From NCBI RefSeq assembly GCF_006439055.1, contig NZ_RCZC01000004.1:44648-108647 (forward strand): a stretch of DNA of 64,000 bases, read 5' to 3'. Under the pieces are notes generated by a model. The model was given only the letters and a program-made list of their open reading frames with translations, was not told the origin of the DNA and ran no database searches. Origin of the DNA: Sphingomonas glacialis (GTDB lineage: Bacteria; Pseudomonadota; Alphaproteobacteria; Sphingomonadales; Sphingomonadaceae). Shown here in pieces: positions 36,320-44,605 of this stretch (position 1 is its first letter; every line of letters starts with the position of its first letter). Both the position numbers and the translations under genes were made by a program.

Positions 36320-36660
36320 TTTCAGCAACTTCTTGAGACTGAGGGCCAATGCATTGGCGGATCCGCATCTCTGAAGTCCGACATAGAGGACATGTTGCGG
36401 AAGACGAGGAAGATAGCAACCAGGGCCGGTTGTCCGAACGGCCATTCATTCCGCCAGCCTAGCGATGGCGGGCGGTCTTGTGGCAACGGTTGTTCGACGA
36501 CCAGTAGCAAAGGATTGCGGTTGGCTTCGAATGTGAACATGGGTAATCGCCGGAGCGAAGCCCAAGCGTTCAAGATGGATGCTGGTGGCTGTTCCCCGAT
36601 AAGATGGCGGTACGGGCTCACGACTGGAAGCCGGGCCCAAGCATCTGATGGAGAACAGCC
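36320..36660. other. Intergenic, no gene seen
   Basis: No supported gene. The 3' part (about 36600-36660) may be the left end of the IS110 remnant that follows. Confidence 0.4.
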
Positions 36661-36780
36661 ATGGACGAATATATCGGGCTCGACGTTTGCTTAAAAGAAA
36701 CTGCAGTATCTATTCGGCGTGGACGGCAAGCGTGTTTGGCGCGCCAAGTGCCCCTCGGATCCACATCTCCTTGCGACGTC
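36661..36780 (+). pseudogene. IS110-family transposase stub
   Basis: The first 19 residues (MDEYIGLDVCLKETAVSIR) are the typical N-terminus of IS110-family DEDD transposases, with the first Asp in GLDV. A one-base shift follows near 36717, after which the other frame reads DGKRVWRAKCPSDPHLLA. Beyond about 36780 no similarity is visible. It is a fragment of roughly 40 codons. Confidence 0.7.
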
Positions 36781-37034
36781 GCGCATGACATCGATAGCGG
36801 GCTTAATGTTCATGGAGCTGCCAAATCCGGCAAAGCTAATACGATCTACTGGTCCCTACGGATCACATCGGTCAACTCAGCATGACAGGCAGTTCGGCAG
36901 CCTAAGGAACACGTGTCGCCGTAGGATATATACCGAAGCCCTAGCATTTTAGACTAGCGCAAATGTGCATTGCAAAGGGGTTCCCTTTCGCAACGGGGCC
37001 CTAAAGTGACAATTTTCGGCGTGTCCAAGGCTGG

Positions 37035-37586
37035 TCATGGAACCGAAATCGGCACTTCCACCGTCAGGGGAAATTGCGAGACCACTGCATTCGCTAGTTT
37101 TACGCCCAACGCCGCAATCGAGCCCGCTCCGGTCCCTTCGACTTGAGCGGTCAGCGCACTGCCTGACCAGACGAGCTGGCCGTCGCTACGGAGACGCACC
37201 TTGATGTCTAATCGCGTTATGATGAGGGCGCGCAGATTAGTCTTTTTTGAAGGTAGCGTTATCCGAACACCTCCGCCCCAATTGCCGATGTTGCCAGCCG
37301 GCTTTGCCTCGACACCGTCGGCAGCAACGGACCCGCGTTCCTGCTGGCTAACCTCGACACTTGCAATGTAGCGACTGTGGATACCGGGGGGCAGAACGAG
37401 GAAGTTGGCATACCCCAACGCGTCTCGGGTAGCCCTGACAAACGGGTCGTCATCAGCAGCCTCGCCACGATCTTCCCATACGGGATCTTCCCCGCTCAAA
37501 TCTACCGTGATTGTACCTGGCCTGGGTGGCTCAATGGCTCCGGGAGACGCCTGCGTGATTGCAACGGCCATTGCCAATATCAGCAT
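37035..37586 (-). CDS. Hypothetical exported protein
   Basis: Protein of 183 residues starting with a short signal-like segment (MLILAMAVAITQASPGA). The mature part has GTITVDLSGEDPVWEDRGEA and a beta-rich C-terminal half (GVRITLPSKKTNLRALIITR, LRSDGQLVWSGSALTAQVEG). This resembles exported proteins with a DUF4136-like fold, but the family is not certain. It is probably periplasmic or a surface protein. It stands alone. Confidence 0.55.
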   Translation of the reverse strand: MLILAMAVAITQASPGAIEPPRPGTITVDLSGEDPVWEDRGEAADDDPFVRATRDALGYANFLVLPPGIHSRYIASVEVSQQERGSVAADGVEAKPAGNIGNWGGGVRITLPSKKTNLRALIITRLDIKVRLRSDGQLVWSGSALTAQVEGTGAGSIAALGVKLANAVVSQFPLTVEVPISVP

Positions 37587-37916
37587 GTTCGTCCTTTGTG
37601 GTGCCGCCGTTCATGGCGGGACTTCGACGACAACAATTCACCCAGCAACAATATCCGCCATCACTCCACTTTGCCCGGAAGCGGCCGGCCTACAATCTAA
37701 CAATTATCGCCGTTGAAGAAACGCGCCGTCGACCTAAAACCGGTTCTCACAGCAAGATTGTCGAATGGCAGAAGTCGGCGAAGCAAAAAGGGCGCTGCGA
37801 ATGTCTGGATCTCGGTTCAGTCACCACCGCAGCCCGGTCCTCTAAAGTATGAGTCCGAGACCTTCTCGGGGCATCACTCGATGCGATGAAGTCGCGCTAG
37901 GTATCTATCGAGAACA
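37587..37916. other. Intergenic, no gene seen
   Basis: No supported gene. The region separates the divergent exported protein gene from the end of the small protein at 37917. Confidence 0.4.
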
Positions 37917-38222
37917 TCATCCTTCGATAGTAACCTTATCTCCGCCATGTTTCTCGAGAACTCTCTGCACGGATTTAGAGGTTTCCTCACTGTCAACCGT
38001 AACGACGAGCGAGATGCGGCCGTTCAGGGCAGCTTCGTCTCCCGTGCCGCTCTCAAGTTCAGTCTTGTTGTCCGAGCCACTAGCCTCGACCCCAGCACTG
38101 TTCTGGTCGCCCTCCGTACCAACTTCCACGTCGTCGCGGTCTATGCCATGCTCTTGCACTAGGTGTTCAATTGCCAGCTCGGCTTCGCGTCGTGTCTCGA
38201 AGGTAGCACTAATTGTAGCCAT
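37917..38222 (-). CDS. Small acidic hypothetical protein
   Basis: Protein of 101 residues with a ferredoxin-like alpha-beta pattern: ATISATFETRREAELAIEHL, then an acidic low-complexity loop (GTEGDQNSAGVEASGSDNKT), and a C-terminal ISLVVTVDSEETSKSVQRVL strand-helix. The layout recalls general-stress-protein-like domains found in sphingomonads. The function is unknown. The ATG at 38222 is followed by a clean frame. Confidence 0.65.
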   Translation of the reverse strand: MATISATFETRREAELAIEHLVQEHGIDRDDVEVGTEGDQNSAGVEASGSDNKTELESGTGDEAALNGRISLVVTVDSEETSKSVQRVLEKHGGDKVTIEG

Positions 38223-38522
38223 GGCGCGATCTCCGTTAATCCAGATGTGCTCAACGCACGTACGGGGCTTATGGCGCAGCGATTCACATCAGAATTCGAT
38301 ATAACGCGCTATAGGTGCCAACGTGAATGAAAGTCCGCGTCCAGGAATTGGCCGAATGCATTTGATGCCGGCTTCTGTGTCGAAGCAGGCGCTGGCATTG
38401 CATCATATCTTTACCCAAATTCGAATGCGTACCTGAGGAATTGATCGCTTATGAGTTCTTGAGCATGACGAGGCTGCCCGAAGCTGCCACGAGAGACCTG
38501 TACCGCGGGACCGGAACGATCG
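38223..38522. other. Intergenic between divergent genes
   Basis: No gene. It is the shared upstream region of the small acidic protein and the desulfhydrase; no clear operator is seen. Confidence 0.4.
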
Positions 38523-39542
38523 ATGCTAATTCAGCTTCAAAGACGACCTCGATTTAATCTGCTGGAGGGGCCTACGCCGATCCAACGCCTGACCCGGCTG
38601 GAACAGGTGCTCGGCTGCGGGGGCTGCCCTCCGATCTACGTGAAGCGCGACGACCTGACGGGCATCGGTGGGGGCGGCAACAAGCTTAGGAAACTGGAGT
38701 TCCTGATCGGCGAGGCGCTGGACCAAGGCTGCGATACGTTTATCACCACAGGCGCGCGACAATCGAACCATGCCAGACTGAGCGCCGCCGCCGCGGCGCG
38801 AGCCGGGCTCTCTTGCGAGCTGGTCCTCACGGATACCGTTACGCGCGACGACGAAGCCTACCAGCGCAACGGCAATGTGCTGCTCGATGATCTGTTCGGC
38901 GCAACTGTCCGTCGAAGAACGGCCGATGTTGATGCGTTGGCCGTCGCTCAGGAGCGCGCTGTGCACCTGTTCGCCAAGGGGCATCGCGCTTATGTCGTAG
39001 GCTCTGGTGGCTCTTCGCCGCTCGGCTGTCTCGGCTACGCTGTGTGTGCAGAGGAGATAATGGCACAGGAGCATGACCTCGGGCTTCGCTTCCATCGGAT
39101 CATCGTGCCGAACGGTAGCTCTGGAACGCATGCCGGCTTGGCCGCAGGGCTGAAGGCGGCAGGAGACGAGCCCGGCCGGATCGAATCGTTCACCGTCCTT
39201 GCCCCAATCGAAAAGGCGCGGACAGTCACCACCGAACTTGCTGTTCGGACCCTGGCGCTCATCGACCCGGCTAGCGAGTTCGTTGAAGGCGACATCGTCG
39301 TCACGGACGGCCAACTCGGCGAAGGTTACGGCGTGCCGACCGACGCGATGTTCGAAGCGGTACGACTGGTTGCCCGGTCGGAAGGCCTGCTGCTCGATCC
39401 AGTCTATGGTGGAAAGGCTTTTGCGGGCCTCATCGCTGCCATCCGGGAAGGTAGATGGCGCAAGGGGGAACCGGTCTTGTTCGTAATGACCGGCGGCTTG
39501 CCAGGCCTATTTGCATACGAGCCGGCATTCCGGCGCGATTAG
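38523..39542 (+). CDS. D-cysteine desulfhydrase/ACC deaminase family enzyme
   Basis: PLP-dependent fold-type II enzyme of 339 residues. The PLP Lys is in GIGGGGNKLRKLEFLIGEAL. It also has TTGARQSNHARLSAAAAARA, the phosphate-binding loop in PNGSSGTHAGLAAGLK, and LLDPVYGGKAFAGLIA. D-cysteine desulfhydrase (DcyD) and 1-aminocyclopropane-1-carboxylate deaminase share this layout; the overall motifs fit D-cysteine desulfhydrase better, giving pyruvate, H2S and ammonia. The start is an ATG at 38523. Confidence 0.85.
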   Translation: MLIQLQRRPRFNLLEGPTPIQRLTRLEQVLGCGGCPPIYVKRDDLTGIGGGGNKLRKLEFLIGEALDQGCDTFITTGARQSNHARLSAAAAARAGLSCELVLTDTVTRDDEAYQRNGNVLLDDLFGATVRRRTADVDALAVAQERAVHLFAKGHRAYVVGSGGSSPLGCLGYAVCAEEIMAQEHDLGLRFHRIIVPNGSSGTHAGLAAGLKAAGDEPGRIESFTVLAPIEKARTVTTELAVRTLALIDPASEFVEGDIVVTDGQLGEGYGVPTDAMFEAVRLVARSEGLLLDPVYGGKAFAGLIAAIREGRWRKGEPVLFVMTGGLPGLFAYEPAFRRD

Positions 39543-39694
39543 TCCCGCTGCCCCTTAGGCAAAGTCGCGCTTCTCACCTGAACGAATGCCTGAACTTTGG
39601 GAGCGGTGAGCGCATGCTGAAGGTCCAGTTCTGGGTCAAGCCAGCCGTGCGACGGCCGGTGCGACTTTCCTGCCGTTTGAACAAGACGGGCGTG

Positions 39695-40431
39695 TTATGA
39701 ACTCCAACCGTCATCGATATTATAGGTGGCGCCCGTGACGAAACCTGCTTCCGGCGAAGCCAAGTAAGCGACGAGGCCTGCAACCTCATCGGCGGCTCCA
39801 TGACGGGCGATAGCAAGCGGTGCCCTGTTCAGAGCGGCATTGGGGCTGTCTGCCGGATCGGGTTCGCTGTCGATCGGCCCCGGCTGAACCAGATTCGCGG
39901 TAATCTCTTGCGGCCCAAGATCGCGCGCCAGCCTCGAGTCATCCCTCCTAACGCCGCCTTGCTCGCGGCATATAGCGTTCCACCCCCACCCGGCATTCTG
40001 TCTGCGACGATGCTGCCAATGATGATGCGCCCGCCCTTAGCCATCAGAGACCCGGCCTTTTTCGCGGCCAGGAAGGGGGGCCTGACATTAAGTGCAAAGG
40101 ACCTGTCGAAAGCGACGTCCGCGTAAGCCTCAAGCGAACCGACGATCGGCGTCCCGGCTACACTTACGAGAATATCGAGGCCGCCGAGATGACCTGCAAC
40201 CTGGTCGATCGCACGATCAAGCGCTGCCACGTCGCTGACGTCGGCCTGTGCAGCAGACACCCTTGCGTCATTCTTGCGCAATTCACTTTCAAAGTTCTGG
40301 GCTTCGTTCACTCGGCTTAAATAAATGATTCCAACCGAAGCGCTATCGGTGACCATCCTCCGGCTAATAGCCTCGCTAATTCCCCGAGTTCCGCCGATAC
40401 GAGCGCTATTTTACCGTCCAGAACGCCCATT
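39695..40431 (-). pseudogene. SDR oxidoreductase, two frameshifts
   Basis: A complete SDR gene in three frames. From ATG at 40431 it reads MGVLDGKIALVS. One base missing from the Gly run near 40399 shifts it into the frame with GTRGISEAISRRMVTD and the middle part (DILVSVAGTPIVGSLEAYAD, YAASKAALGGMTR). A second missing base near 39942 shifts it to ARDLGPQEITANLVQPGPID and the end (ATYNIDDGWSS, TAA at 39695). The Tyr-Lys pair (YAASK) and NAG-like SVAG block are kept. Both lesions are single-base losses. Confidence 0.85.
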
Positions 40432-40791
40432 TACACTCCTTGCTATGTTTACGTTTACTGATCTTAGCCCGGGGAAAAAGCTTACCATTATCCGAGATCA
40501 ATAAACTGTATGTCCGGATCTATGCCTCGTCGTAGTTCTTCGGCCCGAAGTATCGCCTGCGAAAATGGTATTGCTTCAGGCATAAACCAACAGCGGAATT
40601 TGGGGATCAGCAATGTGCCTGCGCATTTCGCCTTATGGGTCGTATCAACCAGTCAAATCCTCAGCCGAGCTGCGAAATTCACCTGCGATAACTTTTAGCA
40701 AGTCGGCGTAATGCTCTGTGATTTCCAATTTTTTTCCTTTTGCTCGTCATCCTGCGCTCGGCGCCTTCGTCGAGGCCAGACGACGCGCCGG
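40432..40791. other. Intergenic, no gene seen
   Basis: AT-richer than the neighbours. No supported gene. Confidence 0.4.
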
Positions 40792-41514
40792 TCACGGGGC
40801 AAGCTGTTCTGCGAAGGCCACGACTGGCGGGCTGAAGCCGATCGGGCCAGTCAGCAGCTGTAGCAGCGCCACCGTACCCGCGCCCCACCAGTAGGCGCGG
40901 TGAATGCGCCGCAGGACGATCAGGTCGAAGAATATGCCGACCAGGATGTAGAGCATGATCGCGGCGAACAGCGCGAAGGGCGTGAGAATGCCAAGCGGCA
41001 GCGGGCCTACTAGCCGTCCAATCCCCGGCGCGATTACCAGCACCGTCCCGCACAGCATCAGCCGCTTGTGCCATCCCGCACGATGTCGCAGCCGGATCGC
41101 GGCAAAGGTGAGCGCGGCGAACCCTAGGATGCCAAGGATATCCATCGCTAGGAAGAAGCCGAGCGGAAAGATGCCAGCGACACTGCCGCGGGCGACTGCC
41201 ATTACCGTCGCCGCGATGCCGAGCGGTACCATGATTGTCGCGATCCCTGCGCCCAACCAGCCGAGGCGGCGATGCAGCATGATATTGTGGCCATCCACCA
41301 CTAGCCAGTTCTGCACCACGTACAGGACGATCTATGAGGTGAAAACGGCCGCGTGGACATGTACCTGCCACGGAAAATCGGTGAACCAGGCGCGGCCGGT
41401 GATAATGTCGGAGCCGAAGCCCGCAACCGCAGTCGCAAATAGCGCGATCGACATCACGAAGAAAAACCGACGTTCCTCGGCCATTCGGGTCGGTTGATAA
41501 AGTGCTGTTGCCAT
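40792..41514 (-). pseudogene. Multi-helix membrane protein with in-frame TAG
   Basis: A single reading frame of about 240 codons from ATG at 41514 (MATALYQPTRMAEERRFFFV) to 40792, interrupted by TAG at 41332-41334 between FTS and IVLYVVQNWLVVDGHN. A Trp codon (TGG) is the likely original. About seven hydrophobic helices are visible, for example MSIALFATAVAGFGSDI and LFAAIMLYILVGIFFDLIVL. The layout resembles sphingomonad heme-free membrane proteins of unknown role. Translation could restart at GTG 41319, giving 175 residues without the first two helices. Confidence 0.7.
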
Positions 41515-42164
41515 GCCGCTTGCCCCCTCGCGTCACTGGATCTGGAAGAGGATGCGCGCGGTTTGCGCGAAGAGCAATAGGAAGAGGCGGCGGTTAAAAG
41601 TAGATGTTTCGGCGTTGCGCCGTCACGGAAAGGCCAAAAGCCAAGTTATGCAAATCGAGGTAAACGCAACTCAACGCTGCGCCCGTCGGTTAATCGCTGT
41701 GGCGCGCGGTAATGGCGTGTTAATTCATGCCATTACCGCGCAAATGAAATTCAGGTTTTAGGAAGCGTGTAGCGGTCCGTGAACGACCAGTTATCGGTCT
41801 TCGCGGACGAATTCGCGCGGGTGTTTGCGAGGATGCCTGTCGTCGGCAGCTAAGTGCTTACTCTCCAACATTCGAGCCTGTGGTGCCTCAAATCGAAAGC
41901 TACTCCACGTTCACGCTTCGTGTTCGTGGATCTTCATCGACCCTGAAGCCGGCCAGAGGATCCACACCTGCACAGGCGTTTAATAATTTGCTTCAACAAG
42001 CTAAAGTAGATCGCCTCGCATGCTGGAAAACCGCCGCGTCGAGGATGCATCGACGTAGAGCATTTATACGCGTTTTTTACTCAAACCACCTGAGTTCCCA
42101 CACGAATCTTTATGGCAGGATAGATACCGCGCCGTGCATCGACATCGAAAAAAGGATTCTGCAC
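41515..42164. other. Long intergenic region before porin
   Basis: No supported gene in about 650 nt. It is rather AT-rich compared with the neighbours and probably contains the porin promoter and 5' leader. Confidence 0.45.
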
Positions 42165-43388
42165 GTGAGTTTTCGTCTTCTACCGATGCAGGCACGCGGC
42201 TGGCGCTACGCGCTCGACCTCCGCAGTCTCGCGCTGGTTGGCAGCTGCGGTATGCTCTTCGCGTCGTCGTCAGCCTTGGCCGACCCGGTTGCTTCGCCTA
42301 GTTTCTCCGGGCCACTTGCACCCAACGCACATCCAATCGTCGTGAATGCCGGCCCGTTCGGTGACGTGACCGTAACCGGGCAAGTCAGCGGCGTCGCACT
42401 GGCCCAAAGCCATGTGACCAGCACCCCCGGCACGGTGACCTCCGACACGGCGGCAGACGTGTCCAACGCGCAGGTCGAGATCCAGACCACGACGGGTCCG
42501 CTGCAGCTCTACGTGCAGGCTGGCGCCTATTCCCTGCCCGCGCTCGGCACGTCCTATCTGCGTTCGGGCAAGGCACAGGATTTGCTCTTCGGCCCCGTCC
42601 CAGTGGCTTATGCCAAGGCCGTGCTAAGCAAGGATCTCTCGATTACTGCAGGCTTCCTGCCGACGATGGTCGGTGCGGAATCGACCTTCACGTTTCAGAA
42701 TATGAACGTCGAACGCGGTCTGCTGTGGAATCAGGAGCCGTCGATCAGTCGCGGCGCGCAGGTCAACTATGCACACGGCAAGCTGAGTGCTGCGGTGTCT
42801 CTCAACGACGGCTATTATTCGGGCAAGTTTAACTGGATCTCCGGCACTGCATCTTATGCATTCGACACCGCCAACACGCTCACGGTGATTGGTGCGGGGA
42901 GCTTCTCGCGGTCGCGGCGTAGCTCCTATGCGACGCCGCTTGCCCAGAATAACGGCAGCATTTTCAACATAATCTACACCTACGCCAAGGGGCCGCTGAC
43001 GCTTACACCGTATCTGCAATACAATCGCGTCGATCGTGATGACGCGCTTGGCCTCAACCGTTCGGCGGAAACTTTTGGCGGTGCTTTGCTGGCGAAATAT
43101 ACGCTAGCCAAGGGACTTTCCCTCGCCGCACGCGGCGAATATCTGAAATCTTCAGGTGATGATTGCGGGCTGGCGACGGATTGCGTGCCGACCAACCTGC
43201 TCTACGGCCCGCATAGCGATGCCTGGTCTGCGACTTTCACGCCGACCTATCAAAAAGGCATTTTCTTCGCTCGTGGCGAAGTTTCCTATACCCGGATCGG
43301 CAAGCTCGCGCCCGGTTCTGGCTTCGGCGCAGATTTCAACAAGCGCGACCAGGTTCGCGGCTTGCTCGAGACCGGATTTCTGTTCTGA
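42165..43388 (+). CDS. Outer membrane beta-barrel porin (BBP2-like)
   Basis: Protein of about 407 residues. From GTG at 42165 (AAAGGAT upstream) it has a signal peptide (SLALVGSCGMLFASSSALAD), then alternating amphipathic strands to a terminal Phe, as expected for outer membrane barrels (GLLETGFLF). Aromatic-girdle strands include PLQLYVQAGAYSLPALGTSY, KAVLSKDLSITAGFLPTMVG and KLSAAVSLNDGYYSGKFNW. Block order fits the BBP2/OmpL-like porin-2 family. ATG at 42186 is an alternative start. It lies next to kdp and may supply solute entry under the same conditions. Confidence 0.85.
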   Translation: MSFRLLPMQARGWRYALDLRSLALVGSCGMLFASSSALADPVASPSFSGPLAPNAHPIVVNAGPFGDVTVTGQVSGVALAQSHVTSTPGTVTSDTAADVSNAQVEIQTTTGPLQLYVQAGAYSLPALGTSYLRSGKAQDLLFGPVPVAYAKAVLSKDLSITAGFLPTMVGAESTFTFQNMNVERGLLWNQEPSISRGAQVNYAHGKLSAAVSLNDGYYSGKFNWISGTASYAFDTANTLTVIGAGSFSRSRRSSYATPLAQNNGSIFNIIYTYAKGPLTLTPYLQYNRVDRDDALGLNRSAETFGGALLAKYTLAKGLSLAARGEYLKSSGDDCGLATDCVPTNLLYGPHSDAWSATFTPTYQKGIFFARGEVSYTRIGKLAPGSGFGADFNKRDQVRGLLETGFLF

Positions 43389-43393
43389 CGGAA

Positions 43394-43424
43394 AGCGCGG
43401 CACGCCATTCTGGCGCGCCGCGCT
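43394..43424 (+). terminator. Strong hairpin after porin gene
   Basis: A 13-bp stem (AGCGCGGCACGCC / GGCGCGCCGCGCT) with one mismatch and a 5-nt loop starts 5 nt after the porin stop codon. There is no T-tract, but the stem is very stable. Confidence 0.6.
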
Positions 43425-43497
43425 ACCGATCTGATGCGCCCGATGTGTTTGCACGCAGGCAACGCCGTCACGTTATCCATGCCAAATTGAGGCCGCA

Positions 43498-43902
43498 ATG
43501 AACCGCCGTGATGTATTGCATCGTTTGGTAGGCGTCTTCGTATTGCTCGGTACTGGGATCGGCATGATCTTCTGCCGCGAAGCTGCGCTTTTTTATGCGT
43601 GGCCCTCAGAGATAGAGCTGACGGCGGGGATCAATCTAACCGCCCTCGCTTTTGCAAGTTTTGGCTTACTGCTTCTCGTCGGGGGCTCCCGTTTGCGAGA
43701 CGGCTGGAAGAGCGCCTGCACACGTGCCGCGCTTCGGCGCAAAAACGTAAGGAGTGAAGCTAATCCCCATCACGACAGTGTCGCAGTTACTGCTAATGCT
43801 CGAATGGTTGCGCCCGGATCGTGCGCCGGTCGTGCGACGCTAGCCGCATTTCTTGTTGCCCGAGCTCATCAGGCTGCAGCCCGAACGGATCTCACACGAT
43901 AA
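43498..43902 (+). CDS. Possible small membrane protein
   Basis: Frame of 134 residues. The first 75 have two membrane helices (LVGVFVLLGTGIGMIFC and LTALAFASFGLLLLVGG) after MNRRDVLHR. The C-terminal 55 residues are of weak character and overlap the end of kdpE by 11 nt. The N-terminal half looks real; the tail may reflect a lost stop. Confidence 0.4.
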   Translation: MNRRDVLHRLVGVFVLLGTGIGMIFCREAALFYAWPSEIELTAGINLTALAFASFGLLLLVGGSRLRDGWKSACTRAALRRKNVRSEANPHHDSVAVTANARMVAPGSCAGRATLAAFLVARAHQAAARTDLTR

Positions 43903-44569
43903 GCCGATAGCCGATGCCGGGCTCGTTCATAAGATAGCTTGGCGACGCGGCGTCAACCTCGAGCTTCAGCCTGAGGGCGCGGATCGCAACCCTGAGATAG
44001 GCGACATCTTCGACATGTCCGTCACCCCAGATGGTTCGCAAAAGATGTGCGTGCGTCAGCAATTTTCCGGCATGGCGGGTCAATTCGGCAAGTAAGGCGA
44101 ATTCCTTGCGTGTCAATTTGACGAGTTCGCCGTCGCGCCAAACTTTGTGCTCATTGAGGTCAATCTCAACTGCGCCCGCCCGCAGGCGATCGTGTCCGGC
44201 CGGCGAGCTGTTGTGCCGCCGGAGTGCGACTCGCACACGAGCAAGAAGTTCGTCCGTGTCGAACGGCTTAACGACATAGTCGTCGGCGCCGAGATCGAGC
44301 GCAGCGACTTTCTCCGCAATCGCATCCCGCGCGGTCAGGACGATGACGGTGCGGTCTAGCGCCTTGAGGTGCGGGATCAGTTCGATCCCATCGCGGTCTG
44401 GCAATCCCAGATCGAGCAGGACGAGTTCACAGCCCGGCCGTCGCGCATAGGTAAGGGCTTCGGCGGCATTGGCGGCTTCGTCGGCAGTGAGACCGCCGCG
44501 CTCGACCGCACCGCGAACGAGGCGGCGGATTGCGGCCTCGTCGTCGACGATAAGAATCTGACCACTCAT
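43892..44569 (-). CDS. kdpE: KdpE response regulator
   Basis: OmpR/PhoB-type response regulator of 225 residues. Receiver: ILIVDDEAAIRRLVRG (acidic pair), the phospho-acceptor Asp in ELVLLDLGLPDRDGIELI, Thr in VIVLTARDA, and Lys in DYVVKPFDTDELLARV. The winged-helix DNA-binding domain has LTRKEFALLAELTRHAGKLL and the recognition region AYLRVAIRALRLKLE. Phosphorylated by KdpD under potassium limitation, it activates the kdp operon. It lies 36 nt after kdpD. Confidence 0.95.
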   Translation of the reverse strand: MSGQILIVDDEAAIRRLVRGAVERGGLTADEAANAAEALTYARRPGCELVLLDLGLPDRDGIELIPHLKALDRTVIVLTARDAIAEKVAALDLGADDYVVKPFDTDELLARVRVALRRHNSSPAGHDRLRAGAVEIDLNEHKVWRDGELVKLTRKEFALLAELTRHAGKLLTHAHLLRTIWGDGHVEDVAYLRVAIRALRLKLEVDAASPSYLMNEPGIGYRLIV

Positions 44570-44605
44570 GATAAACGCAACACCGTCACATACATTTCAA
44601 GAAAC

